This document shows positions 1 through 12,051 of a DNA stretch of 64,000 nucleotides, one piece after another. The stretch is from Todiramphus chloris collaris (Eukaryota > Chordata > Aves > Coraciiformes > Alcedinidae), in the NCBI GenBank assembly GCA_025345505.1, contig JANVCC010000048.1:5112888-5176887 (forward strand). Direction: 5' to 3'. Position 1 is the stretch's first letter, and every line of letters starts with the position of its first letter. Position numbers and translations under genes: made by a program. The notes beneath the pieces were generated by a model. The model was not told where the DNA came from, searched no databases, and saw only the letters and a program-made list of their open reading frames with translations.

Positions 1-3000
1 GAAAGGGCTGAGAGATGAAGCTGGAGGTGCAAAATGCCAACGAGCAGTAAGGTGAGAAGAGGAGGCAGAAGATGTCAGAAGCACTTGGGACTCCCCATCC
101 AGGCTGATTCCACCTCTCAGATGGCCTCTCTTCAGCAAAGGGTTTCTCTGTCTCCAGATCTGTGGTGCACCAGCATCCCTGATGCACCATTTTGAAGTTA
201 CCTCCCTTTTAAGCTAAACAGAGGAAGCTCATAACTCCGTGGTTTAGTTGCAGTTTCTCTGGCTTTGACACAACAAGATAACCTCGACAGGATGCAAACT
301 GAAGCATGGTTATCTTTGCAACCAGAAGGGCTAAACACTTCATTAGCTTTTTAAATGAAAGCTTAGGTTCTGGAGAAAGCAGTCAAATCTGCAGGAAGGA
401 CCTAATTCCTCCCACATTTTCATGAGTGCAGAGGATCAGCATCTTTGCCAGTCAGATGCTCTTGTTCTGCCTGTCCCAGAAAACAAGGGAAAGGGGACTC
501 CTGCATTTACAAGGCGACGCGTTTAAAGCTGATAAAGGGAACCATGAATAAATAGCATAGAGCAAACTTGTAGAGTTCACCAATGAGTTTTTACTGGATT
601 CTGCAGGATTAGAAAAGCACCAGGCTTCAAGTAATTTTTGCAGCTGCTCTAGTTACAGTGGCTGGAAATGATGTTAGAAGCAAAAATGTTTTCCCTTGGA
701 GGCAGCACAGCCCTGGTATAGTAGGTTGGGTTCAGTTCAATCCAGGGAGGCACTAGAAGGTGTACTCTGCTGTGCAACTCTCATTCTTTATTGTGAAACT
801 CATCCCAGTGTTGTTTGTTGTGGCCCTTCTCAGTGTTGGTGATACTGCCTGAAAATCAAAGTTTTCATTAAAAGAAGGAAGTGAACTGTAAGTTTTCATG
901 CCAGTAGAAAAAAACCTTCAAAATCCGACTCCTGAAGTTTCAAAAAAGCAAAAAAACCTGATGAAATATGCATGTATTTGGTTTGATAGGTCATGATACA
1001 TGAGTGATTGGTGTCAGCAATACTGAGAACAGCCCCTGGAGCTGACAGGAGTTGTGAGGAGCATTTCAACAGACGTGAGGAGATACAAAGAGCTGCTCAC
1101 ACCAAGGAGAGACTGAGAAAATGGAGGGAGTGCTAGGAAAGAGAAAGTAGTTCTGCATCTCCCTATTTTAAAATTCTCTGAAGAAAGCAGTGAAAAGGCT
1201 CTGGAAGAAGCTCAAATAACCCAGCAAGCAAGGGAGGCTGAATTTCAAAGGATTCCTGAGAACAAAGATCAATAGCCCAAGAAGGAGGACACAGTCCTGC
1301 AGAAGAGCAGGTGAAGGCTTCATCTTCAGTTTTTGGATGTGTGTTCTGTTGGAGGGCATGGAGTTTCTGATTTAGTGGGACAGATAAAATACCTAAACAG
1401 CAGAAATAAAGTAGTCATTGGCCAAGTTATGGTAAGAACTTTTTTGTGTAAAGGTCACAAACTCTTCTCTTCCAGAATTTCCACATAGGAACCAGCAATA
1501 TGTGTGTTGTCATTGCTGGTGTGACAGGAGAATGCTGGAGACAGCGTGTTAGGTTAAGAGGACCCATGTCCTCATGCATCATCAACAAGGAGATATAAGA
1601 CCTCTGAAATCATTGTAACTCAGGAGCTGGATGTGTCCTTTCCTATTAAAGCAAGCAAGGACCAAAGGGAAAACACTTGCTTTCTCTTTTAAGTCCTTCA
1701 GCAAAAAGCTAACGAGGAATTGACATAGGACCCCATTTTGAAGCATAACTCAGATAAAATTGTAATTGAAGCTGAGTCAATGGGAAATGTCATGCTGGCT
1801 TTCATAATGCAAACCATGCACTTGTCTTTATGCTAGACCCCATCAGAAGATACAGTGATGGAGTCTGATAATGAGCCAACATCACACAGCCACATTGCTG
1901 CTGGATGTACTGCACAAGGTGTCACATCCTGCCAGACTTCTTCCCTGAACAGGCATGGCTGGTGTCTCCAGGAGCCGTAAGACATCTAGGAGAATCATCA
2001 GTGGGGAGCAGAACCAATGCTGCCAGTAGCAGGATGGGATAGTGCCAAATTAGTCCAGAAGTTCCTGTACGTGCCAAATTGCTTTCTAATTACATTGTGA
2101 TCAGCAAGACAAAACCGCGTCTCTTTGAAAACATATGTCTGCATTCACAGCAGGTCTTCAATGCAGAAGGGGAATTCAGAAGCAAAATGGCAGATAAGAA
2201 AGGCTTCTTTGCTTTCAGATGTGTCTGGCTTCCAGCATCCTAGTTCATAGGGCTAACTCCCCTCCACTCTGGGGTAAGGCAACGAGAGAACAAAGATGAG
2301 GTGGGATCTAGGAGACGAGAACGTGGGGGGACTAATTTGGTGTACGGGCACACATTGAAACAAATGTGACTCAGGAAGGTACCTTCTCACCTAACATCAA
2401 ACAAAACCATTTAGGGTCTCGTTTGGCTGCTTTTAGGTTGAATGACATCTTTTTCCAAACACAGCACTGGACCACCAGGCCTAGTTCTTTTTGTGTTTTT
2501 GATTTCAGAGTCATTTTCTTCCTAAGTGAATGTAGAACATATTTCTAAGAGTTGGGCTGCAGCAGCCCAAACTTGAATAAGCTGGTGCAAATTACAGGGT
2601 TGCATCTGATACTCATTAAAAAGAGGATACAACAGTTTTTGGAACAGATAGTGGACTCCTAGGAGTACATCATGGAGGAATTTACAAAGAATGAAAAGTG
2701 AATCATGTTGCTGTAGAAATAATTATTCAAATATGTGGTAAGTAAAATCTCATCTGGATCCTTTGTACTCTCTCAGACCTTCCTTGAGCTCCTCTAACTG
2801 GTAATGTAGCCGCCATGCAACAGAGTGATGATGGGGTTGATGTGCACATGGGCTTCAGTAGCTGCCTCTTCTCCAGGCTGTGACCCTCAGGGGCCAAGTA
2901 TGTTTTGTAGCTAGCACAAAAAAGAAAACATACAAGAGAAGAACATGTGAAACTATAGACTGCTCTGTTGATTTGATGGGTGGCAATACTGCTTTTGACC

Positions 3001-6000
3001 TGGGGAGGTTAAGGACCAGTAAGCTATGTTGTAGATCCATGCTACAGTAGCTACACTAGATCCCTTTCCAGACTCCCAGAAGTCACACTAAGGCAGAACA
3101 GCTTTCTTCACCTTCAGTGCCCCGTAAACACATATAGGACAGGCCTAACTAGAGCTGTGACATGGTCAGAGGTGCACAGGTGAGTAGCTGCTCCAGCCCC
3201 ATGTATCTCCATGGGGTTTTGGGTAGTACTCACCAGCTGAGTTGCAGCAGATAGGCACCCCCTTGAGATGATCGTGCAGGTTCCTTCTGTGAACAGGAGT
3301 CTTTTGAGAATCAGCACCACTTAACTGTGCTGGAACTTCAGCCTTTTCCCAATTCTCTTGCACAGCTTTGGTTGAAGTGGCCCAGTCCCCCCTTATCCTG
3401 TGAAATGGCTACGCTACTGCCTGCCCAAAACCTCATTCAGAGCAAGGCTGTGTTTGCCCTGAAATGTAGAGAGACACCGTCCTTATGGGCAGAGGTATCA
3501 AACACCCAAAAGTGGAATACACAACAGTGGGGTTTGGTAAGATAAAACAGTAACTGTGCATTTAGAAACAACACTAATAAACGTATTCAGTACGACCACT
3601 GCTATCTCTGGGCACATAGGGTTTGTGCAGGACTGCTCAGATGTAGGTATCATTTACCACACCCAAAGCAACAGTTCTTCAGTTCCCAGTCTGCTCTTTA
3701 TTCTGCAAGGCATCTGTGCAGATCCAGCACCTTGCAGCAGACCCATGCATACAAAATAGCAAAGTTTATTTTATTTTATTTACTGTTTGTGGGTTTTGTC
3801 AAAATTATCAATAACAGTATGAGCCTACGCTACAAAGTTCTGGATCCTCCATAATTAGGGAGGGCCAATTCATCAGGCCACTATTCCCCAGACCCAATGT
3901 GTAGTGCTCTGTCAACCTGTTTTCTTTGAGATTCCAATATTTCTTTGAGGCATTCCAACACTTCAGGCCATTTATTGTAGAAGTCTCCTGGCTTCTGTTT
4001 GAGAAAAAAAACAATTTACTTCAACAGGAGGTAGTCCCTCATGAGATTCATGCAGCTGGTCACAGCAGGGGCCAGCCTTGTCGTCTTTACAAGCAGGATA
4101 TGTTCACATGCCAAAGTCAGCAGAAACAAAATACATGACACATCTACAGTCTGAAGGTTTGTATTCCCAACAAACCCAAGCAGAAATAAGACAGGATGGG
4201 GAGCCAGGTCTAAATCAAGCATTTAGTTCAAACATTTACATGCCTGAGATCAAACTCTTGGATTATGGATTAAATCCACAAAATGTGTAGGAAGGAGGGA
4301 GCTGTCTGTGAATTGTCTCTCAGGCACGTCTGGGGACATTTTGTGACATCTGTTGTACAAGCTCGGGTTTGCAAAACCCACATGCAAAACAGTGCATTTA
4401 GACCAAACTGCTGATGCCTGAAATTTTCACTCTGCTTGATATGAGACACTGCCAAATCTCCAGCAGTATCTGTATCTGAGGCTCTTTCTCCTCTCATCCC
4501 ACACACCTTGAGCTGATTGTTACTCATGCAGCCTCTTGCTCTTGATACTTTGGGAGCCATATATCAAGGCGAAACCTGTTTGGGAGGATTCTGACTGTTC
4601 TGTGATCCTTAATGCAGCTTTCAGCTTGAGGTCATTTAAGTCTTTCTGGTCAAAACTACCACATCAGTCATGCCCTCCCAGCCATGCAAGGTTACTCAAG
4701 ATTTACAGCTTTCTGTTGTGTGATGATTCAATGTGTTAGGATGATGTTTACTGTTGTGATCTGGGGACACTTTCGAATCACCCTTGTTCTTAGGACTTGG
4801 TGTCCCCACATCCCCACACAGAAAGTGGAAGAGCAATGTAGCTCAATAGTACTTTGCAGAATGTGCTCAGAGGACCTGCTGGTGAAATCACTACAGAGCC
4901 CCATGCCACCTTCTCTGTCTTCTCCTGGGTATTTTTGATCAGGAATGTGCTCCTCACAGGTAATTTTTGGAACTTCTACTGAAGTTGCTTGCAACTTTGT
5001 GGAGTGAAGCCTGGAGCACTGACCAGACAAAGACCTCATGAGGCTTATGCCTACCAATCAGTGCTTGACAGCAGGGTATGTCCTGTCCTTTCCTCTCACC
5101 CCTCCACAGCTCTTGAGTGACTTCCCTGAGGGTTCAAGACTTCAGGATGCTGGAAGGAGAGAGCTGCTTCCAGTGACACCTGGCAATGGGGGGAGGAGCA
5201 ATGCAGATCAGGCAGCACCCTTCCCCAGCCCTGTTACTACTTTTTGTCACCCTCCCTTCCTCCTTCCCAATCCTTTGAAAGTTTCTCCCAACTTAGCAGA
5301 TCGAAGCTGCCAGCTCCAGCATCTGCTCCATGGTGACCCAGAGGTGTGCAGGGATGAGGATGAACTAAAAGCCCCGTCTTGGCTGAGCTGTATGGAGGCA
5401 GCTCAGATGGCTCAGGCTTGGTGATGCAGCTTATCTGCTAACAGAGAAACCACCCATGGATAATGGAAAGTAACTGCAGCAACATAATGTGTTACAAAGC
5501 TCCTACTGACTTCATGGGAGCTGGATGGCAGAAATCATTGTGTACTTACACTAGGGAAGTAATCTGGGACAATAAATTAATCTCAGCACTCCTAGCTTAG
5601 GGAGTTCTTGAAGCTATTTTGTGCAGTTTTGGTTTGCCTGGATGGTGCCAAACGTCTCAAACTGCTGAGCTGTTCTTTGTTTTGGGATTTTCAGAAAAAC
5701 AGATGGAGGCAGAGTTTTGTCTGTCTCCCACCTAGAAGCAGAAATGAGTCCATGTCTGCTGAAAGGCTTGTGATTCTCTGCAAATTTGAGTCGAACTTTG
5801 CTTGGTATTGATATCTGTGTCCACCTGACTTCACGTCTCAGTACAGAAGATCCACCCAGCTGTAGCTTAGGGGTAGGACAAGCCAAGCTTCTTGTTTGAG
5901 TGTACCACCCATGATATTGGTTGAGTCAAACTGCAAAACTAATAGCCACAGTCCCAGCAAATAGTGGGAATTCTGTTTTCATCTTTAATAAGAGTTGTGT

Positions 6001-6730
6001 GAAATTCTCGTGGATGAGTAAGTACATCTACATGATGTAAGGAATACATATTTACTTATTTTACTTTTTGCAGTTAAAAATGGGCTGAGCCCAAGCATCC
6101 CCAGGGAAGATCAGATTTGTGTCCAGACCCATGTTGGTATTATATTTTTGAATACCAGTGGAACAGAAAACAATGTTTTCCTTTTAAAGTTGCACTTCCA
6201 GCTGTGGTGCTGCGGGGAGCAACTCTGTGGTGAGCAAGGGAGCAAAGAGAGAGGAAATTTCTTGAGTTGCTGAGGATCATCGTGCAGCGCAGGGAGGAGG
6301 CAGATGAATGCTCTCTTTATAAAGGTGCCTGGGCATGGGGGAAATGTCTTCCCCTCCATGGGTGCAGAGGCTCTTGACTGCAGCAGTAGCTGGGCTACTT
6401 CTTAAGAGTTGCCCCTCACCTCCTTCCTGCCTACCCACACAAGGGTCTCACCTGGGGTGACCTCTAGCCCAACAGGGAATATGGGCTGGAGAGAAGATGC
6501 TGCTCTGTCTCTACCCTGCTTGCTGAACAGAGCAGAGCAGCCTCTTGCGGTGCAGGAGATGCTCCTAGAAATGTGGGTGGCACAGGTGGGGAGCATGGCC
6601 ACAGTAGGGACGCCATCACCTAAGGGAGACACTGCTGGGGCAGCCTCAAGTCACCTGAGATAATTCTTCTCTGAAGTTCCAGCTTGGTGGACACAGCCCT
6701 GCCTACAAGAGCCACCAAAGGCAGAAGCAG
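1..6730. other. Unique non-coding sequence, no gene recognised
   Basis: No recognisable exon, RNA gene or interspersed repeat was seen. Open frames are short, the longest being 128 codons at 5038-5424 on the + strand. That frame resembles no family I know and has no convincing splice context. Base composition is moderate and mixed, as in avian intergenic or intronic DNA. Confidence 0.6.
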
Positions 6731-6780
6731 CACCACCATGGGGAATAGGATCACCACCATGGGGAATAGGATCCCCACCA
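6731..6780. repeat. 21-bp tandem repeat, about 2.3 copies
   Basis: Two identical adjacent 21-bp units beginning CACCACCATGGGG are followed by a partial third. The unit length keeps a reading frame, but the surrounding frame is not a recognisable protein. Confidence 0.85.
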
Positions 6781-9252
6781 TTGCCACGCTCAAGAAGCAA
6801 GCCCATACAGTCTTTCCTCCTCTGCCACAACTCACCCCTCTGTGCTTCCAGCCTGGAGACCAGCCAGCTCCCTTGGGGTTGCCAAGAGCCCTCCAGCTTT
6901 CAGGAGTGAAGCTGTTGAGTAACCTGACATAGAAGCAAAAAAAATTGTTACAGCTGTTTTATACTTTTATTTGCATCAGAACTTCTGAGAGAGAAGAAAG
7001 GGGAAGGTCATACTTTCTAAGAGACTGAGAAGTAAAGGACATATTCATATATTGACCCTGGTAACGGTGGAAGATGGCCAGAAGAAAGGGCCTCACTTTC
7101 TACAAAGCAGCCCTGTAACTTACAGAGGAAACAAAATGCACTCTGCTGGAAGTTGCTGGAAGTTTGCTTCCACTTGAGCAGCGAGGCAAAGTTCACACTC
7201 TGACAGGTCTGGTTTTGCCTCAGCACAAGCAAAAGCTTCATTGCTTGTAGAATTAATCATGCTTCAGATTGCTTTTCTAAAGCAGTTTTTTTTCCCCCTT
7301 CACACTTTCTTAGCAGCTCTTACAATGGTGCTGCTGGTGGGAAGTGAACATTGCAACAAGCATGAGTGTTTCTAACCTTCTGTGAGCTGAGGTACTTTCT
7401 TTTCCTGTCAAGGGTTCCCACAGCTGATGCTCAGTGGTTTCCCCTCTGTATTCCTGCAGCATTGAGTCATTTCCCTGTCTACCTTCTGCCTACACAGTCC
7501 AGGTGCTGACAGCTTCTCCGGGATGCTGAGCGTGAAACCAAAGTGATTTTGCTGAATCAAGACTACATTAAAATGTTCCCTTTTTGTTGACTTTCAAAGA
7601 TTTCCCATCTCTGTGGGGTTTGTTTTGGTTTGGTTTCAGTTTGTTTGGGTTTTTTTTAATTTGTGTGGTTTTTTGTGGTGTTTTTACTGTTTGCTTGTTT
7701 GTTTCTGTGGGGTTTTTTTGGTGTTTCCCCCCCCATCTCTCTCTTATTGTAATTCTTCATCACATCTACAGATTAGCTTGGTCTGCAGACTATGTGCATT
7801 TTCCATTGACAGCCAGGCCAAAAAGGGGTGCTTTCAAATATGCAGCGGGAGAGAGTGGTGTTAGCTGGAGACCAGGAGGAGTGCGTGGGGAAGGCAGGGA
7901 AGGAGCTCATTTAATCAGGGCTACGAAGAGGCTATCAAAAGATGAGATTTGGAAACACACTGTTGTGAAGTCTGTGCTCTTAAACAGAGGCTCCAACTGT
8001 GGCAATAAGATCCAGACTTTAGCACCGGTGCATCTACATCAGCATCTTAACTTGGACCAGGAGGCAACATCCAAAGTCAGTCTCTGAGATGTCCCCACCT
8101 CCTGTGCTTCCTTTTGACTGGTGGAGCAGATCTGGAAGAGGTGAACCCAATGCCTTTTAGATGAAACACACTCTTGAAAGCATGCTCCAGGAGTCCACCC
8201 AGTGCACTCCATGTACAAACTCGTGTTTAGTCCACTCCATGCTTCAGGTAGCACATCATCTCATGGGGTGGCTGCTGAGGGGCCTCGATTTTAAGATGAG
8301 AATAATAAAAAAATCAAACCTTCAATGTGAACAAAGGAACAGTGTCCAGTGCTCTGCTGTGCATCATACACAGAAAACCTAATAATATTTGGGAACAAGA
8401 CCATCTATGTTCAATAACTGTGTTTAAAGCAATGTTTGTGAAGTGGCATATCACTCAGGAAAGAGCTATCAGTAGAGCTATATAAAAGATGCTACACGGA
8501 TCACATATGGAGCCCTTTTCCACATTTTAGAATCCTTCTAGTCTCCCTGATGTTGATATCTATGTGATATACAGATAATAAATATTTATATATATAGTAT
8601 ACGTACACGTAAAATAGTCTCCCTGTGTATGTTGTGACTTTCAACACAGTGGCTCTACAGTCATCCTAATTTCTGCAAGGGAACACATAGGTTCTTTAAC
8701 ATGTTCTTTTGTCCCAGTCCTTCTTTTGTATGCAGAACCCCTGCAAAATCACTGATGTATAATCTGAAAGCAAATAAGTCTTCATATCTGAAATGTAAAC
8801 TTTGCTGCTTCTGTTTCTTACTCTACAGGACCCAAGGATCATGAAAGCAGTTATAGTAGTGAAAGTTTAATTATTCTCTACTAATTACTGGGTGAAATAA
8901 AATAAATGTCAAGGGCGTCTGTAGTAAAAAATGACATCATGTATGATATAATTAAATACACACAACTATGTTTAAATAGCTGTAAGTGTCTGGCTAAACC
9001 AAATTAACCAAAAAAATATGAAGACAATATTGACAAATGCCCTTACATCACACTGTCGTGAGTCAAAGTTTGTCACAGAAATCATGTTAGCTTCAATTAC
9101 AAATTTTCTGGTAGGTTAAGGTTTACTTCATATTTTGATGGTTGTTCATTTTTACTTCTATGGTAATAAAAGCCAACATGAATGTTGGCATATCAGCTGG
9201 CATATCTGGGGGGGGGGATAAAAATGAGTTGATCAATAGACATAATCTTATT
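6781..9252. other. Non-coding stretch with a T/G-rich tract
   Basis: No gene seen. A low-complexity T/G-rich tract (TTTGG and TTTG-like words) occupies about 7613-7730 and ends in a C run at 7728-7735. The 167-codon + frame at 7584-8087 owes its first third to this tract and is not credible as a gene. The AT-rich part at 8560-9200 contains a short palindrome at 9172-9189. Confidence 0.55.
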
Positions 9253-9357
9253 ATATAGATATAGATGATACAGATGATTAGATGATATAGATGATATACA
9301 TATAGGTAGAAATATAGATGATAAAGGTATAGATATAGATGATACAGATATAGATGA
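9253..9357. repeat. Imperfect GATA/GATATA microsatellite
   Basis: About 105 bp is built of degenerate ATAGAT, GATGATA and ATAGATATAGATGATACAG words on the + strand. It is an old, interrupted simple repeat. Confidence 0.85.
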
Positions 9358-10667
9358 GTTACCTAAAGGCTCTGGAAAGAGCTACATAAATCTGTAATGT
9401 GACTGCTACCAAGTTTACAGGTTTCATCAATTTTCACCTCATGTGATCACAAGAAAATGTCTTAAATTGGATGTTCTTGATGTCAGTATGACTTGAAAAT
9501 GCTCATGCGGTCTGACCAAGGTGTATGACAGCCTGTGGTAGGGCAGGAATTTGCAGGGACTCCAGGGGTAAATTTGATGACCAGCTAGAGCTTCTCCCTT
9601 CCTGCAGCTCCAGTGAATCTCAGAGTTGCTCTTGCCAACAACTTTTACCCTAGGTTTCAGAATGAAGTAGACATTACCAGCACTAAAGGAGGAACTTACA
9701 TGTTGTAGATGCTGAGAGAGACCAAACAGGAACAGCATGAGTGGTTGCTGCAATGAAAATCCCTACAAGAAGTGTCATAACTCTACATTATATAACACCA
9801 CAAACCTCGATTAACTTCTACTACCCAAGATTTTTAATATCTGGTGCTTTCAGCTGATTTGAGATGAGGAAGCTCAGCCACCCCAGCTCTTCATCTAAGG
9901 TTGCCGTGGCAGTGTCAGCATGTCCAGTGGCACATGGGCAGTAGGCTCACCGCTGGAGATCTTTGTTCCTTTGTTCCCCCTGCTTCTCAGTCCAGACCAA
10001 CCTCCTCACAGCCTGGTCGTGGCTTTGTGGTTTGGGTTTTTTTTTTCCCCTCCGTGCTCACCTGCAGTCTCTGTTCATATTGTTTTATGGTACTTTAGAC
10101 AACGGGTTTTAACAGCTAAACATAAAAGCCACTGAGAGCATAAACAGGAAACTTGTGTTTAGGTGGGAGTGCCTAGGAATTTTATACTGCTGACCACAGA
10201 GGCCATGGGAGAAAGGAAATAGGAAAAACACTGTAAATACCTGGGTGACTAATGACTTGTGCTGCTCATCTGGCTTTCCAGAAGATGAAAAGTTCAGCTT
10301 CTTCCAGTCATAACAGCGCAGGGCAGGCACAGTTGCTGAGGTCGATACCCTCCGTGACCCTCCACTACCTGTTTCCCTGCTTCACTCCCACCATAGAAAG
10401 CACCTCATTCCTACAAAACGAAATAATCCCGCAGCAAACTGTCACTTGGCCCCGGAGGCTGCGTGTACCGAGGGCGGAGGGCGGGAGCGTGAGGCACCAG
10501 GGTGTTGCCCACTCTCCCCATTCAGAGGAGTTCGATGAAAGAAAGCAACTTTGCACACCCCAACCCTGTTTCGTGCCGAGGCAGCAGCTGGAGGTTGGGG
10601 CAGCAGGTGCCTTTGTCCAGCCTTCTGTCACCAGATCCCAAAGGGATCACCCATGGTCCCAACAGGA
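9358..10667. other. Non-coding stretch, no gene recognised
   Basis: Ordinary mixed-composition sequence lies between two simple repeats. No exon-like frame or known repeat was recognised. The frames reported across 10252-11052 are carried by the pentamer array and the N gap. Confidence 0.55.
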
Positions 10668-10792
10668 CTCCTCTCCTCTCCTCTCCTCTCCTCTCCTCTC
10701 CTCTCCTCTCCTCTCCTCTCCTCTCCTCTCCTCTCCTCTCCTCTCCTCTCCTCTCCTCTCCTCTCCTCTCCTCTCCTCTCCTCTCCTCTCCT
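10668..10792. repeat. (CTCCT)n pentanucleotide array
   Basis: About 125 bp of uninterrupted 5-bp unit (pyrimidine-only on +, GGAGA-type on -) runs directly into an assembly gap. No variant unit is visible, so the array is young or homogenised. Its true length is unknown because the right edge is lost in the gap. Confidence 0.97.
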
Positions 10793-10892
10793 NNNNNNNN
10801 NNNNNNNNNNNNNNNNNNNNNNNNNNNNNNNNNNNNNNNNNNNNNNNNNNNNNNNNNNNNNNNNNNNNNNNNNNNNNNNNNNNNNNNNNNNN
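10793..10892. other. Assembly gap (100 N)
   Basis: Exactly 100 unresolved bases directly follow the pentamer array. A round 100 is the conventional placeholder for a gap of unknown size, so real distances across this point cannot be trusted. Sequence resumes with non-repetitive DNA at 10893. Confidence 0.97.
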
Positions 10893-11029
10893 CCTCCCAG
10901 GGCTGTCCCTGCTGGTGAAACCACGGCACTTGGTTCCCTTCGCTGGGAGCACAGGGCCTGATTTCACTCAGGGGCTGGGATGGTTTCTCCTGTGGAGACT
11001 GTGGCCCAGCAGAGATAGGGTGAGAGCAA

Positions 11030-11462
11030 ATCATAGAATCATAAAATCATAGAACAGTTCCAGCTGGAAGAGACTTTCAGGATCATCAAGTGCAACCTCT
11101 TTCCTAGCCCTATCAAAAGCACTACACCATGTCCTTAAGCACAACATCCAACCACCTCAAACCCCTCCAGGGATGGTGACTCCACCACCTCCCTGGGCAG
11201 CCCATTCCAGTGCCTGACAACCCTTTCTGGAAAGAAATGCTTCCTGATATCCAGCCTGAACCTCTCCTGGTTCAGGGAGGTTCAGGGAGGCCATTTCCTC
11301 TTGTTCTGTCACTTGTCACCAGGGAGAACAGACCAACTCCCTCCTCACTACAGCTTCCCTTCAGGTAGCCATAGAGGGCAATAAGGTCTCCCCTCAGCCT
11401 TCTTTTCTCAAGGCTAAACAGACACAGATTCTTCAGCCTTTCCTCATAAGACACGGAGTTCG
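11030..11462 (-). mobile_element. CR1 LINE, 3' fragment
   Basis: Reading + strand inward, the tail shows TCATAGAATC repeats followed by the CR1 3' region in reverse complement. Recognisable blocks include the GGAAGAGAC-type block, the CCCTGGGCAGCCCATTCCA block near 11192 and the AAGGTCTCCCCTCAGCCTTC block near 11382. The copy is 5'-truncated, as most CR1 copies are. A short local duplication (GGTTCAGGGAGG) is present at 11270-11290. The 79-codon minus frame inside it is repeat-derived. Confidence 0.93.
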
Positions 11463-11848
11463 GGCCCTTCATCTGATGCATGGGATGTGACCACAGTCCC
11501 CCAGGGACCACCTATAGCTCTGGCTTGATGTGCTCCCTGGGTACGCAGGGAGCACAGCCTGAAGGGTCAGTGCTGCAGGTGGGATAGGGCAGGGCACTGG
11601 GGGCTCTGGTGGCAGGATGCAGTGAGTAGAAAGGTACTTCTATCATACTTCAGACACAGAAAAATGCTCTTGGCTTTCTGCATGCTTGTTTCCTGTGCAG
11701 CCAAGAAAAGATGGTATAAATCTCTATTAAATGCCCCTTTCTGCAAATATCATGGCTTTGGATGTGTGCATTGTCAGGTGTTCCTGGGGGTAGACTGCAC
11801 CTTATGGAGAGGTAGCCTCCTTCGTACCTTTGTCTTTCCTATGGCTGA

Positions 11849-12051
11849 GTCCTCATCCCTGGAGGTATTTAAAAGATGTGTAGATACAGTGCTTAGGGAC
11901 ATGGTTTAGTAGTGGACTTTATAGTGTTAGGTTAACGGTTGGACTTGATGGTCTTAGACAACTTTTCCAACCTAAACAATTCTATGACTATATGGTTGAT
12001 TTGATGACTATGATTCTATGACTCTATGACTCTATGATTCTATGATTCTAT
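11849..12051 (+). mobile_element. CR1 LINE, extreme 3' end with octamer tail
   Basis: The segment starts at the CATCCCTGGAGGTATTT block typical of the last 200 bp of CR1. It continues through GGTTGGACTTGATGGTCTTA and ends in an expanded tail of ATTCTATG and ACTCTATG units at about 11983-12051. It lies in opposite orientation to the copy 390 bp to its left. Confidence 0.93.

Noticed and set aside
5038-5424. 128-codon + frame
   Set aside because: No recognisable motif, no clear splice sites and no conserved neighbour; a chance frame in moderately GC-rich DNA.
7613-7735. T/G-rich tract as telomere-like or structured repeat
   Set aside because: The words are irregular TTTGG/TTTG mixtures, not a TTAGGG array; ordinary low complexity, as also at 25368-25503 and 48658-48717.
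10252-11052. 266-codon + frame and matching frames on both strands
   Set aside because: The frames are held open by the pentamer array (15 bases give five codons without stops) and by the N gap, then run into CR1. No protein family resemblance.
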